Assembly (NCBI RefSeq): GCF_022048975.1
Contig: NZ_JAKMHX010000031.1
Coordinates: 1 to 64,000, forward strand
Source of the DNA: Sporosarcina cyprini
GTDB taxonomy: Bacteria; Bacillota; Bacilli; Bacillales_A; Planococcaceae
DNA: 64,000 nucleotides
Direction of reading: 5' to 3'
The notes beneath the pieces were generated by a model. That model was not told the DNA's origin, searched no databases, and saw only the letters and a program-made list of their open reading frames with translations. How positions within the stretch are numbered: position 1 is the first letter of the stretch; every line of letters starts with the position of its first letter. The position numbers were made by a program, and so were the translations under genes. Positions 44,398 to 54,372 of this stretch are shown piece after piece.

Positions 44398-46086
44398 TTA
44401 CACATTGAAATGCGACAAATCACTTTGAAGTTTTTCAGCAAGCATGGCGAGCTGCTGGGCGCTGGATGAAATCTCCTCGTTAGCTGCCAGTTGCTGTTCC
44501 GTCGCCGCACTGGTGGATTGCGCTTCTGCCGCTCCCTGGACAGCCAGTTTTTCCACTTCAGATGCTCCTACCGCCACTTCATTCACCATAGAAGTCATTT
44601 GCACAATTGCTGCAGAGACATTATTTACTTTATCAGCAACTTCGACTGCAGCCTTTTCTATCTGCTCAAACACTTCGTTCGTCTTTCCTGTCACCGTTAA
44701 TCCGTCCGCAACCCGTCGGCTTCCATCTTCGGTTCTTGCTACGGCATTATGGACATTATCAATCATATTTTCGACCATTCTGCCAATTTCCTCAGCGGAT
44801 CGCTTCGATTGCTCTGCTAAATTGCGCACCTCTTCTGCTACGACCGCAAAGCCTTTTCCATGCTCCCCGGCACGCGCGGCTTCAATTGCAGCATTCAATG
44901 CAAGCAGGTTCGTTTGCTCTGCAATGGCGGTGATCAACGAAGTAACGTTGCGAATCTGTTCCGATTGGGATGCCATTTCGGAAATTGCCTCAACCGATTC
45001 TTCCATCGTCGTGTTGATTGATTTCATTTGTACCGTGAATTCTGTCATCAGTGCCGCACCGTCCGTAACCAAATGCGTCACTTCTCCTGTCGATTTCAAC
45101 ATATTTTCATTTACAGCCGAAATCCGGTCAATGCCGGATGCCATTTCTTTCATCGAGGCATTCGACTCTTGTACGATGGCGACTTGAGCATCACTCGCCA
45201 TAATGTTTTTCTCCGCAATTTCAGCGACCATTTCAGAAGCCGCCAAACTTTCTTCGGAACTGGCTGATAGTTCTTCCGCTTGAACGGCGAGTTGAACAGC
45301 GGATTCCCTCGTGCTGGAGATGACCTGGCGAATGTCAGTAGCCATCACATTAAAGGCAGAAGCCATTTCTCCGATCTCATCTTTATTTTTGATTTGAATC
45401 GGCTCGGAAGCAAAATTCCCTTCCGCCATCTGTTTAATAATCGTTGTCAATGAAGCCACTGGCCTTGCAATGCTATTGCTAATTACCCGTGCCACAATGA
45501 TGCTCACAATAATTGCAAGCGCGATAAGGCCAATCGTCAGAATACGGGTTGTTTGCAATAAACTATGAAGTGCTTTTTCAGTTGTATCGCGCTGTTTGTT
45601 CTGATGTTCTATTAATTGTGCGATGCCATCCTTCGCTTTCTTAAGCTGGCCGGAGGCTTCATAGGCGAGCCCCATCGCATTTTTCTCATTCCCTTTTTGG
45701 AAATCCTCCAGGATAAAGCCAGACATACTTTCATATGTATTGATTCGGTCTGTCACATCAGCCAGCACATTGCGGGCATCTTCACTTTTCACAAGTGAAT
45801 CAAGTTCCAGCAAGACCTCAGTAGCTTCGGAGTTCAATTGATCCCGGTTTTCTAAAAAAGTCGATTCCTTGTAAATCATATAGCCCCGAATGTTGTTTGA
45901 TATTTCATTTTGAATAGCAGACAATTTTTCGAGAAGAACTATTTTTTTCATCCGATCGTCGATGAGAAAACGATATTCATCGCTCACTTTAAACAGCGAC
46001 CATAGACTTGAGGCTCCAATGACAACCATGATCAGTAATACTGTGAGAAAGCCACCCCAAATCTTTTTACCTACAGAACGTTTCAT
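44398..46086 (-). CDS. Methyl-accepting chemotaxis protein (3)
   Basis: A 562-residue receptor with the same layout as its downstream neighbour: membrane helices at about 11-31 and 184-204, a helical-bundle sensor, HAMP (about 206-260) and a signalling domain with [44 protein letters not shown]. The last residues (LSHFNV) lack the NWETF-type pentapeptide that tethers CheR/CheB in enterics. Separate leader and terminator suggest it is transcribed independently of the copy at 42509. Confidence 0.94.
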   Translation of the reverse strand: MKRSVGKKIWGGFLTVLLIMVVIGASSLWSLFKVSDEYRFLIDDRMKKIVLLEKLSAIQNEISNNIRGYMIYKESTFLENRDQLNSEATEVLLELDSLVKSEDARNVLADVTDRINTYESMSGFILEDFQKGNEKNAMGLAYEASGQLKKAKDGIAQLIEHQNKQRDTTEKALHSLLQTTRILTIGLIALAIIVSIIVARVISNSIARPVASLTTIIKQMAEGNFASEPIQIKNKDEIGEMASAFNVMATDIRQVISSTRESAVQLAVQAEELSASSEESLAASEMVAEIAEKNIMASDAQVAIVQESNASMKEMASGIDRISAVNENMLKSTGEVTHLVTDGAALMTEFTVQMKSINTTMEESVEAISEMASQSEQIRNVTSLITAIAEQTNLLALNAAIEAARAGEHGKGFAVVAEEVRNLAEQSKRSAEEIGRMVENMIDNVHNAVARTEDGSRRVADGLTVTGKTNEVFEQIEKAAVEVADKVNNVSAAIVQMTSMVNEVAVGASEVEKLAVQGAAEAQSTSAATEQQLAANEEISSSAQQLAMLAEKLQSDLSHFNV

Positions 46087-46187
46087 GACCCCTAACCCCT
46101 TTGAAGTATAATATAGTTCTATTATAATTCAGACTAATATAATTAGATAGTACTTTTATTACATAAATACCAATCAACTTTTTACCT

Positions 46188-46226
46188 ACATAAAAAAGCT
46201 TCCACCGTACTCGATGGAAGCCTTTA
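46188..46226 (-). terminator. Terminator of the epimerase-GNAT operon
   Basis: AAAGGCTTCCA/TGGAAGCTTTTTT hairpin read on the minus strand, a few bases after the stop codon at 46230. Confidence 0.8.
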
Positions 46227-46229
46227 CTA

Positions 46230-46913
46230 CTATATTTTCCGAAATTCTACTTTCCACTCATCCTCATCCAACAGGAGGCCGACTCCAACCCAGCCCTTCT
46301 CCAGCATCTCTTGCTGGCGCTCGATATTCCCCATATTGATGAAGACTGCTGCGGCACGATAAACTGGCCGCGCGGTCAAATCTTTCATTAAAATATAACG
46401 CATCTTCGTTCCGTATTTTTGTTTCAAGGATACGATATGCATCCCTAGATCAAATTTATCCTTCAAGCTCGCAATATTGAAAGGAGCTACCGTCGTACAG
46501 ATATACCGGTGCTTTTCCTGATCAATTTCATTGAGAAGCATCTTGCCTAGAATCCGCTGCAAACTATTTCCTCTTTGATCTGGATCGACATTTGTAATTT
46601 CGGAATAAAGTACTGTTGGAAGTTCTTCTTTCGCAAGGCCTACATCCAATCCAAGATGCTCTTCTTCGTTTTCATCCGGTTCCATCATGGCACGAAACGC
46701 GATCAGTTTTTCATCCAGATACACACCGAGCATAATGCCTTTTCCTCCGAATATGTAGGCAATCTGTTCTTCGGTGAGCGGTTCAAGCAATTCTTTCGTT
46801 TCAAGGGCGGCATATACTCTTTCCTGAAGCGATAAAATCTCCGGCAGCTGTTCCATCCCGAGTTGGCGCACTTCTACCCTTTGACCATTCCGTAATGTAA
46901 GCTCCCGTCTCAT
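46230..46913 (-). CDS. GNAT-like acetyltransferase in epimerase operon
   Basis: A 227-residue protein with a GNAT-type fold: beta strands at GIMLGVYLDEKLIAFRAM, then the acetyl-CoA loop VDPDQRGNSLQRILGKMLLNEI (pattern Q-R-G-N/x-S), about residues 105-128, and a C-terminal half with RPVYRAAAVFINMGNIERQQEML. It overlaps the epimerase gene by four bases, so both are translated together; modification or release of a dipeptide or amino acid derivative is a reasonable guess. Substrate unknown. Confidence 0.72.
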   Translation of the reverse strand: MRRELTLRNGQRVEVRQLGMEQLPEILSLQERVYAALETKELLEPLTEEQIAYIFGGKGIMLGVYLDEKLIAFRAMMEPDENEEEHLGLDVGLAKEELPTVLYSEITNVDPDQRGNSLQRILGKMLLNEIDQEKHRYICTTVAPFNIASLKDKFDLGMHIVSLKQKYGTKMRYILMKDLTARPVYRAAAVFINMGNIERQQEMLEKGWVGVGLLLDEDEWKVEFRKI

Positions 46914-48022
46914 TTGGCAATCCTCTCCCTCATGACTGTCAATTTTTCCAGCACCCTTTCATCAACAGTAACTCCTAGGCCTGGCTGCTCCGTTAATCGG
47001 ATAAATGGCACGTCATATTTCAAATCTCCAATATCCTCGCTAAATTTTAATGGGCCGGTCAATTCTACACTGGTCATAATGCGTTTTGAGAAAGCGACAT
47101 GGAAACCAGCGGCCGATCCAACAGACGATTCAACCATCGAACCGATTTGACACTCGATTCCAGCCATTTCAGCCATATGAGCCAATTTCATCGCGGGATA
47201 GATTCCTCCGCACTTCATTAACTTGATATTTACTTTATCCGCGGCCCTCTTTGCGATGATCTCTCTCATTTCACGTGGCCCACGCAATCCTTCATCGATC
47301 ATAGTCGGAACGGATGTCTTAGATTTAATTTCAACCATTGCATCAATATCATCCGCCAGGACAGGCTGCTCTAGCCAGTCTAAGCCGCATTGCTCCAGCC
47401 TTCCTAAAGCTTGCAAGGTCGTGGAACTATTCTTCCATCCTTGGTTCACATCGACGCGGATAGCTATTTCGTCTCCTACCCGCTCACGCACCGCTTGAAT
47501 TCGTTCGACATCCTTCCTCATATCCGTGCCGACTTTCATTTTTAACGACCGGTACCCTTCAAATACTCGATTCTCAGCTTCATTGGCCATCTCTTCTGGA
47601 GAAGCAATACTTAGCACATGGGTAATCGGAAATTCCTCATGGTATCGCCCGCCGAGCAGTTGATAGACAGGGACACCAAGCGCTTTACCTACTAGATCAT
47701 AGCAAGCGATGTCGATAGCCGCTTTAGCTGTCGGTACTCCATAGATTTCCTTATCCATAACCTCATGGATCTTTTCAAAATTCGCAGGATTTTCTCCGAT
47801 CAATTTTGGAGCCAATGTATGCTGCAGAACGGCAAATGTGCTCTCCCAGCTTTCGCCTGTGACATGCTCGTCTGCCACACCCTCTCCATAGCCGACATGT
47901 CCTTTGTCAGTTGTGATTTTCACAATGATGGACGGCATACTGTCGTAAGACGCATAGCTAATAACAAAGGGTTCAAATAACGGAAGTTGAATTCCATATA
48001 CATCAATACTTGTAATTTTCAT
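46910..48022 (-). CDS. Dipeptide epimerase (enolase superfamily, MLE subgroup)
   Basis: A 370-residue (beta/alpha)7-barrel enzyme. The catalytic lysine pair appears as LKMKVGTD (K-x-K, about residue 160), metal ligands in RVDVNQGW (Asp, about 190), LEQPVLADD (Glu, about 216) and DEGLRG (Asp, about 241), and the second lysine in KLMKCGG (about 265). This set fits the L-Ala-D/L-Glu epimerase (YkfB) and related dipeptide epimerases; N-acylamino-acid racemase or o-succinylbenzoate synthase are alternatives. ATG 48022 follows GGAAAGGAAAATATTT; the frame extends 16 codons upstream. The divergent regulator and a direct-repeat site lie next to it. Confidence 0.82.
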   Translation of the reverse strand: MKITSIDVYGIQLPLFEPFVISYASYDSMPSIIVKITTDKGHVGYGEGVADEHVTGESWESTFAVLQHTLAPKLIGENPANFEKIHEVMDKEIYGVPTAKAAIDIACYDLVGKALGVPVYQLLGGRYHEEFPITHVLSIASPEEMANEAENRVFEGYRSLKMKVGTDMRKDVERIQAVRERVGDEIAIRVDVNQGWKNSSTTLQALGRLEQCGLDWLEQPVLADDIDAMVEIKSKTSVPTMIDEGLRGPREMREIIAKRAADKVNIKLMKCGGIYPAMKLAHMAEMAGIECQIGSMVESSVGSAAGFHVAFSKRIMTSVELTGPLKFSEDIGDLKYDVPFIRLTEQPGLGVTVDERVLEKLTVMRERIAK

Positions 48023-48070
48023 AAATATTTTCCTTTCCAGTTGGCTTTTCTCTACTAAATATTGTATCAT

Positions 48071-48092
48071 TGTCGTTAAATAGTCGCTATAT
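48071..48092. promoter_or_regulatory. Direct-repeat operator between epimerase and regulator genes
   Basis: TGTCGTTAAAT followed by AGTCGCTATAT: two adjacent 11-base units (pattern GTCGYTAWAT) in the intergenic region of the divergent epimerase and regulator genes. A near copy lies ahead of the NhaC-type gene at 50904. Confidence 0.6.
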
Positions 48093-48106
48093 TTTCAGGA
48101 GGATTT

Positions 48107-49348
48107 ATGATAAAAATTGCTATGATTGGCTCAAAGGATTTCTGTGAGAGAACTGCCAGGCTGCTTGATCCGAATTCGGATATTTCCCTGGTTTCTTATA
48201 TATATGAGCATCCAAAAGAGGCAAAATCGATAATCCCGACATTAACGCCTTGTGATGCCATTCTATTTTCAGGTTCCTTGCCTTACCATGTATCGCTGGA
48301 TGAGCTAGAGAAGCTTCAAATTCCTGCTGTTTATTTAAAACAGAATGAGACAGCAATTGCGATGACACTGCTATATTTATCCACAACAAGACATGTACAG
48401 CTGGATGCTATCTCAATTGATATTCGCGAACCGATTCACATGACGCATGTATTAAATGACTTGGGACAAACGGTTACTATGCCTTATATTCATCCGATTC
48501 ATCCTGAGGAAACCATTGAAACGATTACGGACTTTCATCTTTCTTTATACCGTGACGGTAAAACAGTTATGGCCGTCACAAGTATACACGCTATCTATGA
48601 ACGGCTGGTTGAGCAGCAAGTGCCCGCTATGAAGATGATTGATCCGGAAAGCAATATTCTACAAACGCTTGAAGAAGCAAAGCAGAAAGCACTTTACGTA
48701 CGCAGCAAGTCTTCCCAGATCGCGGTAGGTTTGATCCGTCCTTTGACAATGTTGAACTCTGCTGAGGAAGAAGCGGCAGAATTAGCAGGCTTGCTGCACG
48801 GACATGCGATTGCCTCCGAGAATGGGCATAGTGTATTTACTACATTAGGCAACATCGATAAGGTTGTTTCCACTACTGCTTTTCAGAAGCTTTTTCAAAG
48901 GCTGTCCTCCAAAGCCCACTTGGCATTTGGAGCTGGAGAATCGACGATTGAGGCTTCCCAACACGCCGAGCAAGCCCTGTCTCTAAGTCGTCGTCCTGAT
49001 GAGTTTTATGTGTTGGATGGATCCAAGCAATTACGGGGCCCTCTCCCAGATCATATGGATGATCGAATCGACATGCAAGTGCAGAATCCGATCATGCAGG
49101 AAATGGCGGAGAAAACGAAGCTAAGTCCCGCCAACCTATCTAAAGTGATGCAGTTCGGGAAATTTCGGAATGCCAAGCAATTCTCCGCAAACGACCTGGC
49201 TCTCTATATGAATGTGACAAGACGGACAGCCGAAAGGATTATTAAAAAAATGAGCGAATGCGGATATATAAAGATAGCCGGCGAAGAGATGACCTATAAA
49301 CAAGGACGTCCCCGAGCACTGTATGAGCTGAACTTCCCGCTATGGTAA
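48107..49348 (+). CDS. Unfamiliar three-part transcriptional regulator
   Basis: A 413-residue cytoplasmic protein. The N-terminal part (1-100) looks like a small alpha/beta sensor (IAMIGSKDFCERTARLLD, DAILFSGSLPYHVSLDEL). The middle (about 100-310) ends in LAFGAGESTIEASQHAEQALSLS, reminiscent of the G-x-G-x-T-x-x-E-A motif of nucleotide-cyclase or GTP-cyclohydrolase-III-type domains. Residues 340-405 form a winged helix (FSANDLALYMNVTRRTAERIIKKM, then a wing KQGRPRALYEL). I do not recognise a named family. It is divergent from the dipeptide epimerase and probably binds the direct repeat between them. AGGAGGATTT precedes the ATG. Confidence 0.75.
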   Translation: MIKIAMIGSKDFCERTARLLDPNSDISLVSYIYEHPKEAKSIIPTLTPCDAILFSGSLPYHVSLDELEKLQIPAVYLKQNETAIAMTLLYLSTTRHVQLDAISIDIREPIHMTHVLNDLGQTVTMPYIHPIHPEETIETITDFHLSLYRDGKTVMAVTSIHAIYERLVEQQVPAMKMIDPESNILQTLEEAKQKALYVRSKSSQIAVGLIRPLTMLNSAEEEAAELAGLLHGHAIASENGHSVFTTLGNIDKVVSTTAFQKLFQRLSSKAHLAFGAGESTIEASQHAEQALSLSRRPDEFYVLDGSKQLRGPLPDHMDDRIDMQVQNPIMQEMAEKTKLSPANLSKVMQFGKFRNAKQFSANDLALYMNVTRRTAERIIKKMSECGYIKIAGEEMTYKQGRPRALYELNFPLW

Positions 49349-49402
49349 AGAGGAAAGCCCTGTAATGGACTTTCCTCTTTTAGTGATGCTCTATTTGTTG
49401 TA

Positions 49403-50869
49403 TTACCTTTCCATTTGAAGCTCTTTCTCTTCCTCAAGTGCTGAATCAGCTTCTGCTTCTTTTGCTTTCGCTATTTCTTCCTTAGTTAATTTAACTATTG
49501 AGAAGCCAGTTGCCGCAAAAATGATCGACAAGATCGGAACAATGAAGTTTAAAATAGCATATGGCCCGTATTCCACCACTCCTACTCCAAGAGTCCCGAG
49601 TATGAAGACACCGCAAGTATTCCATGGAATAAATACCGAAGTGAGTGTTCCGCCATCTTCCAATGCTCTCGATAAGTTTTTGGAATGAAGGCCTTTTTCT
49701 TTGTAAGCCTTTGTAAACATTCTTGATGGAACGACAATTGAAATATATTGCTCCGAACAAGACGCATTCGTCAGGATACAAGCGGCAATCGTAGACGAAA
49801 CAAGGCTAAACGTCGATTTGATCACCTTTAATAATTGGTTCATGATCGCTTGCAACATGCCGGAGTACTCAAGGATACCTCCAAATGTCATCGCTACAAT
49901 CGTCATGGAAACGGTATACATCATATTATCTAAACCGCCGCCATTGAAGAGGTTGTCCACCATCGTGTTGCCTGTTTCAATGGAGAAACCACTTTGCAGC
50001 GCAGCAAGTGCACTAGCAACCGATCCTCCTTGTATAAAGATATGAGACAGGAAGCCTAAAATAATTCCGATGAGCAATGCGGGTACAGCAGGTACTTTGA
50101 CAGCGACAAGAACGATGACCGCAAGTGGAACGAGCAATAGCCAAGGAGAAATGAGAAAACTCTCCTTCAGCACACTTGCTGTCTGGGCAATCTCATCCAA
50201 CTTCATGTTCCCATCGGCAAACTTTCTTCCAAGAAAACCGTAAACACCTAATGCGATAAGCAAACCAGGAATAGTCGTGTACATCATATGTTTAATATGG
50301 TCGAATAAATCCGTCCCTGTCAGACCGGATGCCAAGTTGGTTGTATCTGAAAGCGGTGACATTTTATCTCCAAAGTAGGCTCCCGAGATGATGGCTCCAG
50401 CGACCATGCCAGCCGGAATCCCCATGCTCATCCCGATTCCCATACCTGCCACACCAATTGTTCCCATAGTCGACCACGAGCTGCCGATGGCTAGTGAAAC
50501 GATAGCACAAATGATGGCGATGGCGACAAGGAACCATGAAGGGGAAATGATTTGCAGCCCGTAATAAATCATGGTAGCAACAATACCGCCGCCCATCCAG
50601 GAACCAATCGTAAGGCCGACGAGCATAATGATGACAACGGCAGGAAGCGCCAAGCGGATCCCTTTGTACATCATTTCCTCAATTTCTTTCCAGCTATAGC
50701 CGGCTCGCCATGCAACGAGCGCTGCCACCGTCGTACCGACGATAAGAGGCATATGCGGTCCCTGCTCCAATTTGACGACCGTCACAAGCATGACCGCGAT
50801 CATAATAATAAGCGGCAAGATGGCCATGAAAAAGCCAATTTTCTTATCATTTCTTCTACCCATCTTCAT
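49403..50869 (-). CDS. NhaC-family Na+/H+ antiporter-like transporter
   Basis: A 488-residue membrane protein with about twelve helices and the NhaC/ArsB-type repeated segments: SSWSTMGTIGVAGMGIGMSMGIPAGMVAGAIISGAYFGDKMSPLSDTTNL (about residues 130-180) and NASCSEQYISIVVPSRMF in the second half. NhaC relatives exchange Na+ for H+, or in MleN-type proteins swap organic acids; amino-acid or dipeptide exchange is possible here. A near copy of the site ahead of the epimerase and regulator genes lies 35-56 bases upstream, which suggests common control with them. A second in-frame ATG at 50863 has the better ribosome spacing. Confidence 0.88.
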   Translation of the reverse strand: MKMGRRNDKKIGFFMAILPLIIMIAVMLVTVVKLEQGPHMPLIVGTTVAALVAWRAGYSWKEIEEMMYKGIRLALPAVVIIMLVGLTIGSWMGGGIVATMIYYGLQIISPSWFLVAIAIICAIVSLAIGSSWSTMGTIGVAGMGIGMSMGIPAGMVAGAIISGAYFGDKMSPLSDTTNLASGLTGTDLFDHIKHMMYTTIPGLLIALGVYGFLGRKFADGNMKLDEIAQTASVLKESFLISPWLLLVPLAVIVLVAVKVPAVPALLIGIILGFLSHIFIQGGSVASALAALQSGFSIETGNTMVDNLFNGGGLDNMMYTVSMTIVAMTFGGILEYSGMLQAIMNQLLKVIKSTFSLVSSTIAACILTNASCSEQYISIVVPSRMFTKAYKEKGLHSKNLSRALEDGGTLTSVFIPWNTCGVFILGTLGVGVVEYGPYAILNFIVPILSIIFAATGFSIVKLTKEEIAKAKEAEADSALEEEKELQMER

Positions 50870-50903
50870 TCCCCCAATTCTACGTTGTCAAATGATTCCA
50901 AAA

Positions 50904-50925
50904 TGTCGTTATATAGTCGTTAATA
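50904..50925. promoter_or_regulatory. Second copy of the direct-repeat operator
   Basis: TGTCGTTATAT followed by AGTCGTTAATA, matching the site at 48071 in most positions of both 11-base units. It lies just upstream of the NhaC-type gene. Confidence 0.6.
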
Positions 50926-51058
50926 ATAGGATATTATATTTTATTCGGCAAGTTGTCAATATTTTATTGAAAGCGATTTCAGTGTTATAGTTAATATACG
51001 AAATTTTTCTTATATGAAAAACCGTATACCCTGACGTCCAAAGGAGCTGTTTCCATAC

Positions 51059-51922
51059 ATGAAAAGGGAGCATAAAAAAGAAAAATTCAGTGACCAAATG
51101 AAACGTTATTTACTGATTACAATTGGCGCCACCTTGGCAGCTGTTGCATTGGAACTATTTCTCATACCGAATTCCGTCATCGATGGCGGCATTATCGGTA
51201 TTTCCCTATTATTGAATATCATCACCGGTATTCCCTTCGGTATTTTGATTCTCCTCATCAACTTGCCATTCCTTTTCTTCGGATTTAAACATATCGGCAA
51301 AAGCTTCTTCATATCGTCGGTACTCGCCATTGCGTTATTGGCCATTATCGAGTTTCCGTTGAAATCCGTCGGCCCGTTTGTAACCGACCCATTGCTCGCT
51401 ACTGTATTTGGCGGATTAATCCTCGGAGCGGGTGTAGGGTTAGTCATACGAAACGGCGGTGCGCTGGATGGAACGGAAATTCTCGGCATTTTATTGACAA
51501 GACGCATACCTTTCTCGGTAGGTGAATTTGTCATGTTCTTAAATATTTTCATTTTCGGCTGGGCTGGTTTCGTCTTGACGTGGGAAAAAGCGATGTATTC
51601 CATTTTGACTTACTATATCGCGTCTAAAATGATCGATATGGTCATTCAAGGATTGGATGAAACAAAAGCGATCATCATTGTTTCTGATGAATACGAGGAG
51701 TTAAGTGATGCGATTGTACAGAGGCTTGGACGGAGTGTAACAAAACTACATGGTAAAGGTGGCATTAGCGATAACGAAAAGGATGTCATTTATGTCGTGG
51801 TCACCAGGTTGGAGATTTCCAAATTGAAACAAATTGTTCGCGATGTCGATTCGACTGCCTTCGTCACAATTATGAATACTCAAGAGACACACGGGGCGAC
51901 GTTTAAATCGGCGATCCATTAA
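51059..51922 (+). CDS. YitT-family membrane protein, second copy
   Basis: A 287-residue protein with a positively charged N terminus ([15 protein letters not shown]), five or six membrane helices in the first 195 residues, including [22 protein letters not shown] and [21 protein letters not shown], and a C-terminal DUF2179 domain ([19 protein letters not shown]). It matches the YitT group and is diverged from the copy at 10152. Function unknown. AAAGGAGCTGTTTCCATAC precedes the ATG and a GC-rich hairpin terminator follows. Confidence 0.9.
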   Translation: MKREHKKEKFSDQMKRYLLITIGATLAAVALELFLIPNSVIDGGIIGISLLLNIITGIPFGILILLINLPFLFFGFKHIGKSFFISSVLAIALLAIIEFPLKSVGPFVTDPLLATVFGGLILGAGVGLVIRNGGALDGTEILGILLTRRIPFSVGEFVMFLNIFIFGWAGFVLTWEKAMYSILTYYIASKMIDMVIQGLDETKAIIIVSDEYEELSDAIVQRLGRSVTKLHGKGGISDNEKDVIYVVVTRLEISKLKQIVRDVDSTAFVTIMNTQETHGATFKSAIH

Positions 51923-51957
51923 AAAACGGGCGAAGCGCTAATTGCGCCGCCCGTTTT
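51922..51957. terminator. Terminator shared by YitT-2 and VOC genes
   Basis: AAAACGGGCG...CGCCCGTTTT with nested GCGC pairing between two convergent genes. Confidence 0.75.
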
Positions 51958-51958
51958 G

Positions 51959-52375
51959 TTATTTTTCTTCGTAGCTTAATTGCCATTCGATACCGAAACG
52001 ATCTTTGACACTGCCGTAGCATTTGCTGAAGAAAGTTTCCTGGAGTTCCATTTTCACGTTTCCGCCCTGCTTCAGCTTTTCAAAGGAGTCTTGAATGAAA
52101 TTCTGGTCACTACTTTCGATTGCTAAGCTGATATTCGATCCTTCCACCACTTGAGAACCCGGAAACGTATCGGAAAACATGATCGTACTTCCGTTAATCA
52201 TCAATCTGCCATGCATGATCAAGTCTTTCGCCTCGTCCGGCAAAGGATATTCAGGATTCGGCGGCGCTTCCCCAAACGTCATTAAATGGGGTGTCTCTGT
52301 GTTGAACACTTCAGAATAGAATTCGATTGCTTCCTTGCAATTGCCGTTGAACGTCAAATAGATATCGACTGCCAT
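51959..52375 (-). CDS. VOC-family protein, PhnB-like
   Basis: A 138-residue protein of the PhnB/YdfO-like VOC group: it starts MAVDIYLTFNGNCKEAIEFYSEVF, continues with MTFGEAPP and MHGRLMINGSTIMFSDTFPGS, and ends KCYGSVKDRFGIEWQLSYEE, all typical of the family. Members of this group are usually not glyoxalases and have no assigned reaction. AAGGAGTGGCTTATT precedes the ATG. Confidence 0.88.
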   Translation of the reverse strand: MAVDIYLTFNGNCKEAIEFYSEVFNTETPHLMTFGEAPPNPEYPLPDEAKDLIMHGRLMINGSTIMFSDTFPGSQVVEGSNISLAIESSDQNFIQDSFEKLKQGGNVKMELQETFFSKCYGSVKDRFGIEWQLSYEEK

Positions 52376-52403
52376 AATAAGCCACTCCTTTCATATAATT
52401 TCA

Positions 52404-54248
52404 TCATAACGGAAAGAGAAGTGGAATGGCAATCAGCATGACAACAAACATGATCAATTGCAGCGGAACACCAGCCCGGACGAAATCTTTAAAACGATAA
52501 TTGCCCGCTGTCATGACGAGCGCATTTGTCGGTGAAGCGACAGGAGTCGAGAAGGCCATACTCGCGCCTACTGCAACGGCAATCAAGTATGGATAGGGAC
52601 TGACTCCCATACTGAGCGCGGCGCTTAACCCGATTGGCGCGAATAAAACCGCTGTCGCCGTGTTGCTGATAAACTGGCCAAACAACATGGTCAGCAGGAA
52701 AATTCCCCCTAATACACCAACCGGGCCAATTGGGCCAAGCAGATCCACAATTCCTTCCGCCAGCATCACCATGCCCCCTGTCTTTTCAAGCGCAGTCGCC
52801 ATCGGAAGCATGGCCGCAATGAGAACGATGCTTTCCCAGTTGATTTGCCCGTAAGCATCATCCATATTGCGGACGCACCCCGTCACAATCATAAGAACCG
52901 CACCAATTAAAACCGAAATGACAGCAGGGAACAATTCCAAGATCATCAAACCGACAACGAGGACCATGATCGTCCCTGCAATCATCGCTTTTCCGCTCGC
53001 AGCAGCAGCACCTGCATGTTCCTTCGGCTGGCCGATGACTACGACATCTTTCGTTTCCTTGGCGAGCAGTTCAATGGAGTCCCAAGCACCTTGGATTAAC
53101 AGTGAATCCCCGAAACGCAGACGCTGCTTCGTCATATCACGGACTACATAGTCTCCTTGCCGATTTAGGCCGATAATGTTGACATTATATTTTTCCCGGA
53201 ACCCGATTCCCCGGATGGTTTCGTTGATAAAACTCGAATGGGGCGTTAATAGAACTTCAGCGATTCCAAACTGTTTTGAGATCAGCTCAGAGGCTTCGGG
53301 CTCCTGTTCTTCAATGATCAGCCCATACGCATCAACAAACTTCTCTACATTGGCTAGCGATCCTTGAACGTACAGACGGTCCTTCGGTTGAATGATACTA
53401 TCCGGGCCCGCCATCTCTTGGTACGTCATCGGCAACAGCTTCATGCTTTCCACAGACTTCCTGCTAATTTTCAGCACACATAAATGAAAGGAAGCCGGAA
53501 TCTTTAACTGAGCCAAGCGCTTCCCCGCAAGATCTGAGTCTGCGGGCACTTTCACTTTGTAAAGATTGCCGCCCAGTTCGTAATCGATCGCCAATTGCTT
53601 TGGTGATAATTTATGTTGGGAGGCACCCGAATTGCTTGTTTGGCTGGCTGGCAATAACGTATTCCGAATGAGAAACATATAGATCAAACCGACAACGACG
53701 CCGATAATGCCAATCGGAGTTATTTGAAAAAAGCCTAGTTTTTCGAAGCCGTTATCGACAAGCATTTGACTGATAATCAAATTCGGAGGTGATGCAATCA
53801 ACGTCAAAAGTCCCGAGAAGCTTGCCATATACGAGAGTGGAATCAAGTATTTGGACGGACTGCTTTGAATGCTGATAGCTATGCTTACGACAATCGGCAT
53901 CATCAGAGCAACCGTTCCCGTATTGCTCATGAATGCCCCGACAGCCGCCACGATGAGCAGCAGCAATACGAAGAGACGTTTTTCACTGTCTCCTGAATAA
54001 CGGAGCAATAATGACCCTGCCATCTGAGCAAGCCCTGTCCGTAAAATCCCGGCACCAATGATGAATAGCCCTGCAATCATGATGACGACAGAATTGGAAA
54101 AACCGGTTAATGCTTCTGCCGGCGATAGGATGCCAGTGAGAACCATGGCAAGAAGCGCCAAGACGGCAACCAGATCGGTTCGCAGCCGATTTGTCATGAA
54201 GAGAATAACCGTCGTGCCTAAAATGAGGAATGTCAACGTAAGCTGCAA
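52404..54248 (-). CDS. SLC13-family permease with two RCK_C (TrkA-C) domains
   Basis: A 614-residue protein. The first 190 residues hold five to six membrane helices, then a cytoplasmic stretch of about 200 residues with two RCK_C modules (YKVKVPADSDLAGKRLAQLKIP and EVLLTPHSSFINETIRGIGF), then a second block of about seven helices. The second block carries MAFSTPVASPTNALVMTAGNY, the SLC13 ion-binding pattern. Such proteins transport sulfate or di-/tricarboxylates with sodium; the regulatory cytoplasmic domain resembles that of YfbS. Substrate unknown. It is monocistronic. Confidence 0.9.
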   Translation of the reverse strand: MQLTLTFLILGTTVILFMTNRLRTDLVAVLALLAMVLTGILSPAEALTGFSNSVVIMIAGLFIIGAGILRTGLAQMAGSLLLRYSGDSEKRLFVLLLLIVAAVGAFMSNTGTVALMMPIVVSIAISIQSSPSKYLIPLSYMASFSGLLTLIASPPNLIISQMLVDNGFEKLGFFQITPIGIIGVVVGLIYMFLIRNTLLPASQTSNSGASQHKLSPKQLAIDYELGGNLYKVKVPADSDLAGKRLAQLKIPASFHLCVLKISRKSVESMKLLPMTYQEMAGPDSIIQPKDRLYVQGSLANVEKFVDAYGLIIEEQEPEASELISKQFGIAEVLLTPHSSFINETIRGIGFREKYNVNIIGLNRQGDYVVRDMTKQRLRFGDSLLIQGAWDSIELLAKETKDVVVIGQPKEHAGAAAASGKAMIAGTIMVLVVGLMILELFPAVISVLIGAVLMIVTGCVRNMDDAYGQINWESIVLIAAMLPMATALEKTGGMVMLAEGIVDLLGPIGPVGVLGGIFLLTMLFGQFISNTATAVLFAPIGLSAALSMGVSPYPYLIAVAVGASMAFSTPVASPTNALVMTAGNYRFKDFVRAGVPLQLIMFVVMLIAIPLLFPL

Positions 54249-54296
54249 TGCAATCCTGTTCCTTTCTAAGTAAGTCGCTATCTCTGATTGTAGTAC

Positions 54297-54334
54297 AAAA
54301 AAGAAAAAAGCGCCCTTCTAAAGAGCACTTCCTG
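54297..54334 (-). terminator. Terminator of the second ABC operon
   Basis: AAGTGCTC/GGGCGCTT hairpin (two G-T pairs) followed on the minus strand by TTTTCTTTTTT, about 40 bases after the lipoprotein stop codon. Confidence 0.65.
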
Positions 54335-54372
54335 TCTGCCAAATAGGTGAAATTCATTTTATGGACAACTTC

